Shown here: positions 26,151 to 35,587 of the stretch, in pieces
How the letters are laid out: each line of letters begins with the position of its first letter
How positions within the stretch are numbered: position 1 is the stretch's first letter
Source: Streptomyces fructofermentans
Lineage (GTDB): Bacteria; Actinomycetota; Actinomycetes; Streptomycetales; Streptomycetaceae
Assembly: GCF_014651055.1 (NCBI RefSeq)
Contig: NZ_BMWD01000042.1
Span: 1 to 53,559 of the forward strand
DNA length: 53,559 nucleotides
Direction of reading: 5' to 3'
Notes under the pieces: model-generated
The model's database searches: none
What the model saw: only the letters and a program-made list of their open reading frames with translations
What the model was told of the DNA's origin: nothing
Made by a program: the position numbers and the translations under genes

Positions 26151-27323
26151 ATGGGAGCCGTCAGGCGACACCTGGCCCGCCCGGAGTTGCCGCAGGGGGC
26201 GCGCAAAGATCTCAGCGATGCGCTGCACAACCTGCTTCGACATGCGGGGCGCCCCAGCACCCGGGATATCGCAGCGGCTCTGAAAGATCTTCTGCATCCA
26301 CCACCGAGTCACACGCGCGTCCACGACCTGTTCACTCATCCCCGGGTGCCTGACTGGCAGTTGACGATGTGCGTCGTGCAGGTACTCGCCGGCCGTGCGC
26401 GAGGGCTGGACGAGTCAGACGAGTGTGACCGGTTCGACCAGCTCTGGGCACTGGCCGATGAGGAATTGGTGCTCGATCCTCTGGCAACCGAAAGCGATCG
26501 GCCCACGCAGACTCAAGGGGCACCGTCCGGGCCCGGGGCATCGGAGCCCGCCACACCCCCACGCGGGTCGGCTCGGCATTTCATGCCCAAGTCCGACAAG
26601 AGCCGTGCAGTCTTCTTCGGGGTCGGCAACTACGCTCATCTGGTTCCGCTGCCTTCGGTTCCGGCCAGCCTGGGCGCCTTGGCGGACTCACTCGCCGGGC
26701 CCACTGGAGCGTTCAGGCCAGAGCACTCGACAGTCCTGATCGATCCAAGCAGTGGGACCAACGTCCTGGACGTCGTCCAGGAGGCCAGCGATGAAGCAGA
26801 GGACACTCTGCTTCTGTATTTCTCAGGACACGGACTCGTGGATCGTCACAGTGGTGATCTGTCCCTGGCGCTCCCGGACACCCGTTCCGAGGCCGCGTAC
26901 ACAGCTCTCCAATACAACTGGATTCGCCGAGCGGTCCTCGAAAGCAATGCTCGACGCAAGGTGGTCATCCTCGACTGCTGTTACAGCGGCCGAGCTGCAG
27001 CCGTCATGGGCAGCGTCGAACCGCTCCCGCTCATGGACATCGAGGGGACCATTCTCATTGCCGCCACGACCTCGAGTCAGGCGGCTCTGGCTCCGGCAGG
27101 GCAGCCCTACACGGCATTCGCGGGCGAGTTGATCGACATCCTTCGCCACGGCGTGGCCGACGGCCCGCAGTTCCTCGACCTCGATCTGATTGTCCGTGAG
27201 CTGCGAGCGCGTACCGCCGCCAAGGCTCTTCCCATACCCCAGATGCAGCAAGGGCGGGGCTCCACCGTGGGGCAGCTGCCCCTGGCGATCAATCCGGCAT
27301 ACCTCCGAGAGCCGGACCAATGA
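26151..27323 (+). CDS. caspase-like protease (peptidase C14 family)
   Basis: The protein has 390 residues; ATG 26151 follows AGGGG and gives the usual N-terminus, while another ATG lies at 26112. Residues 1-95 form a helical domain (LPQGARKDLSDALHNLLRHA, RDIAAALKDLL) that streptomycetes place in front of many signalling effectors and that probably receives the signal. Residues 150-390 are the caspase fold: AVFFGVGNYAHL, then LLLYFSGHGLV with catalytic His about 227, and VVILDCCYSG with catalytic Cys about 277. Bacterial caspase-like proteases cleave host proteins in defence or cell-death pathways. No obvious substrate gene is adjacent, but the small membrane protein upstream is a candidate partner. 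Confidence 0.92.
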   Translation: MGAVRRHLARPELPQGARKDLSDALHNLLRHAGRPSTRDIAAALKDLLHPPPSHTRVHDLFTHPRVPDWQLTMCVVQVLAGRARGLDESDECDRFDQLWALADEELVLDPLATESDRPTQTQGAPSGPGASEPATPPRGSARHFMPKSDKSRAVFFGVGNYAHLVPLPSVPASLGALADSLAGPTGAFRPEHSTVLIDPSSGTNVLDVVQEASDEAEDTLLLYFSGHGLVDRHSGDLSLALPDTRSEAAYTALQYNWIRRAVLESNARRKVVILDCCYSGRAAAVMGSVEPLPLMDIEGTILIAATTSSQAALAPAGQPYTAFAGELIDILRHGVADGPQFLDLDLIVRELRARTAAKALPIPQMQQGRGSTVGQLPLAINPAYLREPDQ

Positions 27324-27696
27324 ACGCTCGCGTCTCCTTGCGGTCCGGGCTTGCCCATCGGCCTGTCGAACCACGTGTCCGCAACCTCATTGAGCAGCGG
27401 GCCATCATCGGTTGCCGGACCGGCGTTCGCGGTCCGCGCGACAGCACTCGCGGGTCGCGTGGGTCGGTTCGCCCGGCGTTGCCACAACACGCCGTGGCCT
27501 GCTCCGGCCAGGCGGTGAACCTGGCTTCGCATGCGAGCGGGTTGGACCACGCATGATCCGCGCGCGGATCGTCCGACGGACAGGGAGGGATGCTCCCGGG
27601 CGCGTCCCGTCCGCCGTCGCAAAGGCCAGGTCGTAGACAGCCAGCCGGGGCTCGTCTGCGGACGGCTCGCTCACGCACCTCGTCGGGGTACTCCGG
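27324..27696. other. gap between caspase and SDR genes
   Basis: About 370 bp. A minus-strand frame (27674-27405) starts SEPSADEPRLAVYDLAFATA, after a GAGG site, and looks protein-like for about 25 codons, then becomes Arg/Pro-rich. It may be the 5' end of a truncated gene. Nothing else is convincing. Confidence 0.4.
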
Positions 27697-28608
27697 TCAA
27701 GTCTGGGGCGGGGTCACCGGCGGCACCGGCGGTACCGCGCCCCGCGCCCGCAGGTCGGCGGCGCCGCCCGCCCCGAGCACCCCGGTGGTCCGCTGCAACT
27801 CCTCGGACGGCAGCGCCGACAACGACCGCCGTGCCACCGCCGACACCACCAACGGCAGCACCGGACGCAGCGGTTGCACCAGACGCAGCCACGGTGGCGC
27901 GTAGACGCTGACCGCGCGCCGCTCCACGCCGCGCACCAGCCAGCCGGCGACCTGCTCGGGACTGTGCACGCGGCGGGCGGGCGCGGGCTGATGGGAACGC
28001 AGGGCCCGCAGCACCGGATGGTCGTCGAGGGCCGCGATCATGTCGGTGCCGGTCCAGTGCAGGTACGCGATGCCCACCCCCACGCCCGCCGGACGCACCT
28101 CGGTCCGCAGAGCCTGGGCAAATGACTCCACGCCCGCCTTCGACGCGCAGTACGCGCTCATCATCGGCGCCGAACCGAACGCGGCAGTGGACGCCACCTG
28201 AAGGAAGTACCCCCCGGTACGGGCGAGTTGAGGCAGAAAGACACGGGCAGTGTTCGCGCTCCCGATCAGGTTGACCTCGACCACCCGGTCGAACAGCGAT
28301 GCCTCGCACGTGGCGAACGGGCCCGCGGCAGCGATCCCCGCGTTGGCGATCACCACCGAAGCGGGACCCAGCCGTGCGTCGACGCTGCGGGCCGCGCCCT
28401 GGAGCGCCGCCTCGTCGGTCACGTCGACCTCGAAGCAGTGCGCCTCGGTCGGCAACCCGGCCGCTACCTGGCGCAACGAGTCAAGCTCGCGGCCCAGCAG
28501 CGCCACCCGCATGCCCCGCAGGGCCAGGCGGCGTGCCACCGCCGCTCCCACGCCGCGCGCCGCGCCGGTGACCACCGCGATCCGCGTGTACGGTCCACCC
28601 TCCGCCAT
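27697..28608 (-). CDS. short-chain dehydrogenase/reductase
   Basis: The protein has 303 residues and starts at ATG 28608 after GGAGGTGGTC. It is a classical SDR that should bind NAD(P)H and oxidise or reduce an unknown small substrate. The Rossmann glycine motif TGAARGVG lies at residues 14-21, the NAG motif in ANAGIA, the catalytic Ser in QVASTAAFGS and the catalytic pair in YCASK. After the core, about 70 residues (VHSPEQVAGWLVRGVERRAV, then a Pro/Leu-rich helix) form the extended tail seen in SDRs of the DltE-like type. The gene stands alone; its neighbours do not suggest a pathway. Confidence 0.92.
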   Translation of the reverse strand: MAEGGPYTRIAVVTGAARGVGAAVARRLALRGMRVALLGRELDSLRQVAAGLPTEAHCFEVDVTDEAALQGAARSVDARLGPASVVIANAGIAAAGPFATCEASLFDRVVEVNLIGSANTARVFLPQLARTGGYFLQVASTAAFGSAPMMSAYCASKAGVESFAQALRTEVRPAGVGVGIAYLHWTGTDMIAALDDHPVLRALRSHQPAPARRVHSPEQVAGWLVRGVERRAVSVYAPPWLRLVQPLRPVLPLVVSAVARRSLSALPSEELQRTTGVLGAGGAADLRARGAVPPVPPVTPPQT

Positions 28609-28896
28609 GACCACCTCCAGGCCCGCCTTTGCGACCCGCGCCGCACCGCGCACCAGGCCAGTCGACCACGCCCCGCTCCGGCCCGCCCGCCACCGCGAGC
28701 CACGAGGGTGACGGCACCGCCGCCTGGGCACCACGGGCCCGGGAGGACGTGCCATCGCAATCCTCAAGTCCTCGCGGCTCCTGCGAAAGCTCCGCTGCAG
28801 CACCACCCGGATCACAGCCGTCGTCCGAGCCGTCGTCGCCCTCGAAGTCGCCGCCTGATCAAGATGGAAAATGCTCAGTGCCCCTGTCGGGGGTTG
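28609..28896. other. intergenic region upstream of the SDR gene
   Basis: About 290 bp with no convincing gene. Long open frames here belong to the SDR and WD40 antisense strands. Confidence 0.5.
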
Positions 28897-29835
28897 TCAG
28901 ACCAGGTGGTGGGTGGTCACCCTGCCGCCTTTCTTCGTGCCCGCGGCGAGGAGCGCGCTTCCGTCCGACAGGGACACGGTCGAGACGAAGGATCCGACGA
29001 ACGTCTCTGCGAAGGGTTCGCCCGACAGCAGGTCCCACTGACGCACCACATCGTGGTCCGCGGTGAACAGCCGCAACCGGCCCGACACGGTCGCCGTCGC
29101 GATCCTCACGAACTCCCCGTCGGTCGGAATCGGCGTGCCGACCTCTTCCCCCGTCTCGGCGTCCCAGCGGCAGACGGCCTCGCCTTCCTCCACCACACCG
29201 ACGATCAGCGACCGCCCGTCCTCGGTGTACGCCGTGGTCAGCATGTCGATATGGGGCGCGTCGATCTGCGCGCCGAACGGCGAGTCGCAGAAGTCCCCCT
29301 GCCAGCGCCGTACTCCTTCATGGTCCCCGGTCACGATCAGTGTGGGCCCGCCGCGCAAGGCCGCCAGGGTCACCGCGGCCGGCTCTCCCACGTGCTCCAG
29401 CAGCGGGGTCAGGGGCGCGGCCGTGACCGGGTCCCACAGATGCAGCCCGTTCGCCCCAGCCCCGGCCAGCAAGGGCCGTCCACCGCTCGTGAGTCCCAGG
29501 GCGACATCGTGGATCCGGTCCTTCCCGACCGCGTCCGCCAGAAGGCGTCCGCTCACTCCGTCCCACAGGCAGAGCCCATCCTCGTCCCCGGCCGCGATGC
29601 GTACCCGTCCGTCCGCGAGCACGAGCGCCCTCGACGCGAACGTCTCCGTGGACGCGTTCCGGGGGACCTCGAATTCGCTCACCAGGCGGCCGGACCCGGC
29701 CTCCCACCGGACCAGTCGCCCGGCGGCGGCGGTCACCAGTTCCGTCCCACCCGCCGGGGAGCGGTGGAGCAACGGATGGACCGGGCCGTCGAACCCGGCG
29801 ATCTCGATCCCGGAACCGACTCTTCTCGAACGCAT
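28897..29835 (-). CDS. WD40-repeat protein
   Basis: The protein has 312 residues. ATG 29835 follows GAAGGGA; an upstream ATG in the same frame adds only a poor extension. Repeats ending in W-[DE] type strands are clear: RLVRWEAGSGRLV, GLCLWDGVSGRLL, GLHLWDPVTAAPL, GVRRWQGDF, AVCRWDAETGEEV and VVRQWDLLSGEPF. Six or seven blades would close a beta-propeller, used as a protein-interaction platform. There is no signal peptide or fused effector domain. Free-standing WD40 proteins of this type in actinobacteria usually descend from larger signalling proteins, so a truncated origin is possible. Confidence 0.85.
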   Translation of the reverse strand: MRSRRVGSGIEIAGFDGPVHPLLHRSPAGGTELVTAAAGRLVRWEAGSGRLVSEFEVPRNASTETFASRALVLADGRVRIAAGDEDGLCLWDGVSGRLLADAVGKDRIHDVALGLTSGGRPLLAGAGANGLHLWDPVTAAPLTPLLEHVGEPAAVTLAALRGGPTLIVTGDHEGVRRWQGDFCDSPFGAQIDAPHIDMLTTAYTEDGRSLIVGVVEEGEAVCRWDAETGEEVGTPIPTDGEFVRIATATVSGRLRLFTADHDVVRQWDLLSGEPFAETFVGSFVSTVSLSDGSALLAAGTKKGGRVTTHHLV

Positions 29836-30306
29836 CGCATTCCCTTCCGACTGTCCGCACTCCCGCATGTGACCGTCGTGTCAGAAATGCGTGGGGGACA
29901 ACTTCCTGCTGCTGGAAATCGGTATGAACGACCGGTGAACAGAGTCGGATCGACCGGAAAGGGAGGCGGCGCGAGTGAGGTGCCCCCAACGCACAAGGCT
30001 CTCGTGCCGTAAAGGAAGGTGTTCGAAGTCTCAACCCAGCGACGCAGGAAGTCTGCTGGCTGCCTATCCTGCCGCAATCGGCCTCAAGTCCGGCACCTCC
30101 ATCGTGTTCGCGACGCTCGACTCCCTGCGCCACGACGTCGCCCACAGCACACTTCAGGACGTCCGTACACCCCGCGTCGCCGGGGTCCTGCCGGGACGGC
30201 CAATGGGGACGCCGAGGGCGACGGCGCCTACACCCTGCCCGCGCACATGACATTCTTCTCCGGCTTCCTGCCCCCAACCCCCAGCCCGACTGATGAGTTC
30301 CAGCTC

Positions 30307-30442
30307 GGACCATCCCCGCGGGGCGCGGGGATGGTCCCACCTACGGCAAGGTCGCAGGCCGGGACCGCCTCTGCTCCCCGCACTCGCAGCGATGGCCTCG
30401 GCACCCAACCTCATTCGGTGATCCGACCTCGGGGATGGTCCC
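30307..30442. CRISPR. decayed CRISPR remnant with a second hybrid palindromic repeat
   Basis: 30307-30338 reads GGACCATCCCCGCG, GGG, CGCGGGGATGGTCC, C: a 14-bp perfect inverted repeat made of the ends of a minus- and a plus-oriented repeat. Exactly 32 bp later a plus repeat begins (CTGCTCCCCGCACTCGC, 30371-30399). A third ends CGGGGATGGTCCC at 30442 with its first half missing. Confidence 0.75.
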
Positions 30443-30535
30443 TATGAGCTCGCCGAAACACGCGGCCCATGGTGCGCGGCCGGTCTCACGCCCTCTGCGG
30501 CCCGCGCTTCGACCGTCGCTTGGGCAGGCGGACGC

Positions 30536-30658
30536 GAGGCAAACACCGCCCACTACTACCGCATTTCCACGCATGATCTGCTCGTCGAGGCCGACAACGC
30601 GGTCGCCGCGGGCCAGCATGTCCACGCGATCTGGCGTGACCTCAACAACGAACTCGGT
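30536..30658 (+). pseudogene. remnant of a possible toxin C-terminus
   Basis: An open stretch reads ANTAHYYRISTHDLLVEADN and then HVHAIWRDLNNELG. The H-V-H-x-x-W-R-D-x-x-N-x-x-G pattern recalls the C-terminal ends of some actinobacterial polymorphic toxins, but there is no start and the downstream reading decays. It is treated as a fragment; the family link is weak. Confidence 0.35.
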
Positions 30659-31023
30659 CACAGCCCGTGCTTGCGGCATGCAGGACAGAATCTGCGCCTC
30701 GCGCTCGTTCAGGTACGCAGGACGCCGAACTCGACGCCGCGCCGCGGCAGCCCGGATGGGCTTCCACCAGTCAATCGTGAAGCGGCAATTGCCAGCGCCC
30801 GGACAGGGGTCACCGGGCCCAGGACTGAGGGTGCCGGCTACCGGACACAGGCGCCTCTGACTGCGCGTCGCACCCCGTCGGCCTCAGCGGCATCAGGCCA
30901 AGGGTGGAGAACATTTCGTCTTCGGGTTCGCGCCGTCTCGGTCGGCGGCCGGGAACAGGGGTGGCGTGGGCAGCCCCTGCGGCGTGTGCCACGATCTCCC
31001 CAACCTGTGGGGGGTGTTGCTGA

Positions 31024-32043
31024 ATGGCGCAGGACATTGCGCTGCGGCCGGTGGTGGATCCGGCCCTCGAGGACGCGGAGCGCGCGCTGCTGGAGAAGTC
31101 CGCCGACGGACTCTTCCCAGCCACACTGCCGCTGCCGGAGGAGCCGGGGCTGGGCGGCCGTACCAAGGCGGACATCTGGACGGCCCTGGGGGTCTCCGCG
31201 GTGTGCGCGCTACTGCCGGTGACGATCCTGTGGGCGCTGATCGGCGTGTGGCCCGGCCTGGCCGTCGGGCTCGCGGCGCAGGCGGCGCTGATCTGGGTCG
31301 GGGTCCAGTTCGGGTTCGAGGCCTTCATCCTGACCGTCGTGGGCGTGCACCTGCTGGCCTGGCTGCTGATCGTCGTCGTCGGCTGCGGGACCGACGAGCG
31401 GCAGCGGGTGGCCCGGCTGCGCCACGGCCGCTACTACCTGGCCGAGGACTTCGGCAACGACTCCCTGCGCGACCTGCTGGGCCACTCGCCGCTGCGCCGG
31501 ATGGAGCGCGCCCAGGCCGCCGTGACGGCGGTACTCCAGTCGCAGGTCGACCGGGACGGGCTGCTGGACGACATCGCCAACGACGTGACACTGCCGGCCC
31601 AACAGTACGAGATCGCCCAGCGCCTGGCCGAGCTGACCCGGCTGGCGCGGAAGGTGCGCACTGTTGCCGGGGACGCCTCCGGCTCGCGGGTGGAGGAGGT
31701 GCTGCGGACTCAGCGGCAGGCGCTGCGGCTGTCGTCGAGCGCGCTGGAGGAGCGGGTGGAGGCGCTGGAGCGGTACGCCGAGAACACCCGCGCGGCGGAC
31801 GCGGCGTACCGCGAGTGGGAGGCCGTACGAGAGCTGGAGCAACTCGGCGAGGACATGCACGAGCTGGTGGTGAACACGGTGCGGGACGAGCTGGCCGTCG
31901 CCGAGATCGAGGGGCTCGCCGACCGGTCCCGACTCCAGGACCTGCACCGGATGCTGGACGAGGCGCGGGAAGCGGGGATGCTGGCCACGCAGTTCGCCGA
32001 CGAGCCGGCCGACCGCCGGTCCGGCGACAGCGGCCGGGCGTGA
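31024..32043 (+). CDS. membrane protein with coiled-coil cytosolic domain
   Basis: The protein has 339 residues and starts at ATG 31024. Three hydrophobic helices lie at about residues 52-125 (ALGVSAVCALLPVTILWALIG, LAVGLAAQAALIWVGVQF, LTVVGVHLLAWLLIVVVG). The remaining 210 residues are helical and charged with heptad-like spacing (LAELTRLARKVRTVAG, LEERVEALERYAENTR, LEQLGEDMHELVVNTV), a coiled-coil platform facing the cytosol. It is followed by an MmpS-like gene 13 bp downstream; the pair probably form one membrane complex. No domain of known function was recognised. Confidence 0.82.
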   Translation: MAQDIALRPVVDPALEDAERALLEKSADGLFPATLPLPEEPGLGGRTKADIWTALGVSAVCALLPVTILWALIGVWPGLAVGLAAQAALIWVGVQFGFEAFILTVVGVHLLAWLLIVVVGCGTDERQRVARLRHGRYYLAEDFGNDSLRDLLGHSPLRRMERAQAAVTAVLQSQVDRDGLLDDIANDVTLPAQQYEIAQRLAELTRLARKVRTVAGDASGSRVEEVLRTQRQALRLSSSALEERVEALERYAENTRAADAAYREWEAVRELEQLGEDMHELVVNTVRDELAVAEIEGLADRSRLQDLHRMLDEAREAGMLATQFADEPADRRSGDSGRA

Positions 32044-32056
32044 GGGGGAGGACGAC

Positions 32057-33142
32057 ATGACGCAGACATCCCAGCCGAGACGCGAGTTCCACTCCGGCCG
32101 CGGCAAGAAGACCTTCGACCGGATCCCGGGCGGGTTCTACCTGGTCGGCGCCCTGGTGATCCTCTTCGAGGTGGTCACGCTCGGCGCGGTGGGCCTGACC
32201 CTGGCCGTCGGCGACCCGAGCGACAACGGGGCATCCCCGGACAAGGAATCCCGGCGGGTCGAGGTCACCTACATCGCGACGGGCGACCACCCCTCGGTGA
32301 ACCTCACCGTCGGGGAGGCGAACGGCGGCCAAGAGCCCCACGAGATCGTCATCCTGCCGTACCGCAAGACCGTCGAGCTGGCGGCGGGCGCCGACTTCCA
32401 TCTGGACGTCAGCAGCCGCGAGGACCAGGAAGGGGGCACTCTCACGTGCACCGTGCTGGTCGGCGGCAAGGTGGTCCGGCAGGCGCACAGCACACCGGAC
32501 TCCCCGTCCGCCACCTGCGCGGGCAGCACCGCGGACGCCCCGCAGCGGGGCATCCCCGTGCCCACTCTCACCCCCGGCGTCTCCCCGCTGCCCGAGGAGC
32601 GGCGGCTCACCGGGACCGTCAAGGTGCCGGACTACCCGGGCGAGGGCTCGCCGGTCATCGGCACCGTCACGGACTCCTCCCTGGAGTACGCGGAGCTGGG
32701 CGGCACGTGGGACCGGAGCAAGACGCTGGATCCGGTCTTCGATGGCTTCACCCGCAAGCAGGAGGGGCGCCAGCGCGCACTCGTGAAGTCCACGCAGGTC
32801 GATGAGGACATCATGGCCGCGGCCGGCGGCACCGGCGAGCTGCGGGGCGTGGCGGGCGCGGTGATGGACGAGCGGCGGCGCTATGAGTACCCCCGCGACC
32901 AGGCGATCCTGGTCGACGTCGCCTCGAAGCCGCTGAAGGTCGACGGACATGACGCCTGGCTACTGGTCAGCGAGATCCACTTCCACAAACGCGGGGTGCC
33001 GTCCACGATGGACCTGAATGCGGTCCTCGTGGTCGACACCGGGCGGGCCCGCCCCTCGGTGCTGTGGGTCGTACTGCCGGAGACGAACAAGAAGCTCTGG
33101 CCGGACCTGAACACTCTGGTCGCATCCGTCCAGGTCCGCTGA
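32057..33142 (+). CDS. MmpS-like exported protein with C-terminal domain
   Basis: The protein has 361 residues and starts at ATG 32057 after GAGGGGGAGGACG. One transmembrane helix lies at about 27-50 (FYLVGALVILFEVVTLGAVGL). The following domain (VEVTYIATGD, YRKTVELAAGADFHLDVSSR, LTCTVLVGGKVV) has the beta pattern of MmpS accessory proteins, which in mycobacteria support MmpL lipid or siderophore exporters. No MmpL gene is present here. After a Pro/Thr linker, a second domain of about 170 residues (LALVKSTQVDEDIM-like ALVKSTQVDEDIMAAAGG, AWLLVSEIHFHKRG) is unassigned. A hairpin follows the gene. Confidence 0.78.
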   Translation: MTQTSQPRREFHSGRGKKTFDRIPGGFYLVGALVILFEVVTLGAVGLTLAVGDPSDNGASPDKESRRVEVTYIATGDHPSVNLTVGEANGGQEPHEIVILPYRKTVELAAGADFHLDVSSREDQEGGTLTCTVLVGGKVVRQAHSTPDSPSATCAGSTADAPQRGIPVPTLTPGVSPLPEERRLTGTVKVPDYPGEGSPVIGTVTDSSLEYAELGGTWDRSKTLDPVFDGFTRKQEGRQRALVKSTQVDEDIMAAAGGTGELRGVAGAVMDERRRYEYPRDQAILVDVASKPLKVDGHDAWLLVSEIHFHKRGVPSTMDLNAVLVVDTGRARPSVLWVVLPETNKKLWPDLNTLVASVQVR

Positions 33143-33156
33143 CCTGCACCGATACG

Positions 33157-33194
33157 GGACGGGCCCGGGCGCGCGACGCGTCCCGGGCCCGTCC
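33157..33194 (+). terminator. hairpin terminator
   Basis: GGACGGGCCCGGG pairs with CCCGGGCCCGTCC over 13 bp around a 12-base loop, 15 bp after the MmpS-like gene. Confidence 0.8.
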
Positions 33195-33334
33195 GGCAGA
33201 GCGCGACGCCGGCCGGGCACGGCATCGGATCGGCGGCGACCAGGTCGACGAGCGTGCCCGACGCGCGGGTGCGGTGCCAGACGATCGTGCAGTAGCGCGA
33301 GCGGAGCCACTGCTCCACGTGATCGTACGTAGTG

Positions 33335-33840
33335 GCGGTGGCTGGCCATCCGCGAGGCAGTCCCCACCCAATGCGACCGCCAGGGCCACTTCGGCCGGGT
33401 CCGACGTGCGCTTGAGCGCGGTGGTCAGACCCATGCCGCCCATGTCCGGGCCCATTGCAGCGACCACCTTGGAACTGCGCATCGTCCCTGGGGCCACGGC
33501 GTTGACCCGCACGTGCGACTCGGCGAACTCCGCCGCCCAGGTGCGGGTCAACGATTCGAGCGCAGACTTGGTGGCGCCGTGGACAGCCATGCCGGGCGTG
33601 CCCAGGCCGGCCGCGGTGGAGCTGATGTTGACGATGCTGCCGCCGCAGCCCGCGGCCATCCTCTCCGCGAACAGCGCGGTGAGCAGGAACGGTGCGCGCA
33701 CGTTGACGGCGAAGGCGGCGTCGTAACTCGCGAGGTCCTGGCCGGGGGTTGGGGAGAACGTCATCACACGCGCGTTGTTGACCAGGATGTCGACGGTTCC
33801 GGCGCCGCCGGCCAGGCGCCGCACGGCCCGCGTCGGCGGG
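33335..33840 (-). pseudogene. truncated SDR gene with lost catalytic Tyr
   Basis: A minus frame reads like the middle of a classical SDR: VDILVNNARVM, ASYDAAFAVNVRAPFLL, GSIVNISSTAAG, VRVNAVAPGTM. The first 70 residues, including the TG-x-x-x-G-x-G nucleotide motif, are missing, and the C-terminus shifts frame after DPAEVALAV. The active-site motif reads HGATK where YGATK is expected, so the catalytic Tyr is replaced. It is a dead gene, probably once an independent enzyme unrelated to the SDR at 27.7 kb. Confidence 0.8.
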
Positions 33841-33903
33841 TGAGATCCTCAACCGACGAACGAGGCATCCGCTGCTGTGGCGACTTGATCTTGTGGTCGT
33901 GGT

Positions 33904-34371
33904 TCAGTCGAGGATCGCGTAGGAACAGTCATGGGGGTTGACCAGGGCTTGCAGACGTGCGCCTGCGGACAGGCCGGCGCTGCCGGTTCGGCTCTGAGTC
34001 ACTTCGAAGGGCTCGAAGCCGAAACCGCTGACCCGCATCACAACCTCGTAGGTGTGCCCTTCGTCCGACGCTGTGAGGGTAGAGGTGAGGACCTCCGCGG
34101 TCGCTCGGACGCCAACGGCTTCGAGGCGTCGGGTTCCCGCGCGGTTGCGACCGGCCAGACGCCACAGCGCGACACCCCCAGGAACGCTCACAGCTGTGGT
34201 GAGCGTGCCGACGAGCAGAACGATCCGGTGAGGATCGGGAAGGAGCACCGCGACAGCGAGTACGGTCGGCCCGCAAGGGACCACCAGGGCTGCTACGCCT
34301 TTCATGAGCAGCGCACCGATCCCGTTGAGGGTCGAGACCTGGGCAGGTTGGGCCCTGCTGCTGGTGACCAT
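33904..34371 (-). CDS. membrane protein with small cytosolic beta domain
   Basis: The protein has 155 residues and starts at ATG 34371. Two hydrophobic helices lie at about 20-45 (LLMKGVAALVVPCGPTVLAV) and about 50-70 (IVLLVGTLTTAVSVPGGVAL). The soluble part carries GVRATAEVLTSTLT, YEVVMRVSGFG and ALVNPHDCSYAILD, the layout of DUF3592-like or similar streptomycete membrane proteins. It is the only intact gene between two decayed regions. Function unknown. Confidence 0.7.
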   Translation of the reverse strand: MVTSSRAQPAQVSTLNGIGALLMKGVAALVVPCGPTVLAVAVLLPDPHRIVLLVGTLTTAVSVPGGVALWRLAGRNRAGTRRLEAVGVRATAEVLTSTLTASDEGHTYEVVMRVSGFGFEPFEVTQSRTGSAGLSAGARLQALVNPHDCSYAILD

Positions 34372-35149
34372 CCCCGTAAGTTAGCTGCATGGTCCGGGTC
34401 GTGGCCACAGCGCGGAAGCTTGGGGGCCAGCAGATCGATCCGGGCCCTTTGAGGACATCCAGTACGACCCGCGCCGATCCTTGGGTGTCCCAATGGTTCA
34501 ACTTCGGTGACAAGCGGTCCAGGTTCGATGTCAGCGGACAATGGGCAGGCGTCACGCCGTGAGGCCTGTCGCAACAGTCTTACCGGACACCGTCAACCCG
34601 CACGCCGGACACCGCCCCTGGCCCGACACCACCCCGCTGCGGACCAGTTCCTGGTTCAGGGACGCCACCACCCGCCAGACACGCCCGCGCGAAGCGGCCA
34701 CGACTGACCCCACCGCCGGCAAGGAGTAACGGGGAGCACCGGCCGTCGTTGAGCCGGACGCGTACCTCCGTTCCTGCTGTGGGATACGCGCACGCCTGCC
34801 CCCCCCCGGAGTCCGCGCGGATACCCAGGGGCACGCTGCCATCCCAGCCAACCGGACACTCCGACCGTCTGGCCGGCTGTACGGCCCGACCACACACCCG
34901 ACCATCACCCGCCGAGCGCCCAACCACGGAGCCGACCACAGAGCCGACCACGGCAGGCCACAGCAGAATCGACCTCCACCAGGCACGGGAAGGGCTGGAT
35001 TCGGTCCAGGGCCATGCCGGACGGAGCCGGCACGGCCCCCTCCGCCGTACCGCCCGGCGGCAGGCGTCCTGGACGCCGCCGCAAACGGGCGGGCGGCGTG
35101 GGGGCACCGTCTGGGCGCAGGGCGCGGGCCTTCCGGTCACGGGTGCCCC
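34372..35149. other. 780-bp gap without a recognisable gene
   Basis: A minus frame around 34560-34700 (NQELVRSGVVSGQGRCPACG) is briefly protein-like with a CxxC. Around 34915-34955 the element GAGCCGACCAC is repeated in tandem. No intact gene or RNA was found. Confidence 0.45.
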
Positions 35150-35580
35150 TCCGGCGCGGGGCAGTGTGCCGCATGTCTATCTGCCGGCGCTGCGCGGTGC
35201 CGAGCGGGAGCTGGCCTCTGCAGGCGGGGATCGGGTGCGGATGATCCTTCGCGGGCTGCTGGGCGATGACGAGCACGCGGACGCCTTCGTGGAACGGATC
35301 GGCACTCAGCTGAAGAAGGTGCTGCGGACCCGGACGTGGTCAAGGTCAGCGAGAAGATCAACGAGCCGCTGCGGGATCCGACAGTCGGCGCGCATTCCCA
35401 GGCGAGTGAACTGGACCTGACCGAGCCGACGTTCGCGTCGATCGCCCGGTCGCTGCGCCTGCTGCTGGGTGACGTCTCCGCCGAGCCGTTCCCGTTGTCG
35501 GCCTCGGGGCTGGGTTACGCCAACACCCTGTTCATCGCCACGGTGATGGGCGAGGTGGACGCGGCGGCGGTGCGGATCTG
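35150..35580 (+). pseudogene. fragment of an OLD-family ATP-dependent nuclease
   Basis: Two plus frames join to give the middle of an OLD-type ATPase. Frame one has HVYLPALRGAERELASAGG and then ILRGLLGDDEHADAF; after a frameshift near 35325 a second frame has VVKVSEKINEPL and ends LSASGLGYANTLFIATVM, the ABC-type signature region of these enzymes. The ATP-binding start and the Toprim nuclease end are both missing. OLD enzymes are the nuclease subunit of several phage-defence systems (Gabija among them). This is therefore the corpse of a possible defence gene. Confidence 0.8.
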
Positions 35581-35587
35581 ACCGTGC

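Larger units (their letters stand above)
29836..31023. other. 1.2-kb gap with CRISPR debris and coding remnants
   Basis: No intact gene was found. Around 30040-30160 a plus frame (LLAAYPAAIGLKSGTSIVFA) is briefly protein-like. CRISPR remnants occupy 30307-30442 and a toxin-like remnant 30536-30658. The last 300 bp before 31024 hold nothing recognisable. Confidence 0.6.

Noticed and set aside
28228..30012. Plus-strand frame of almost 600 codons
   Set aside because: It runs antisense through an SDR and a WD40 gene that show clear motifs; its own translation has none.
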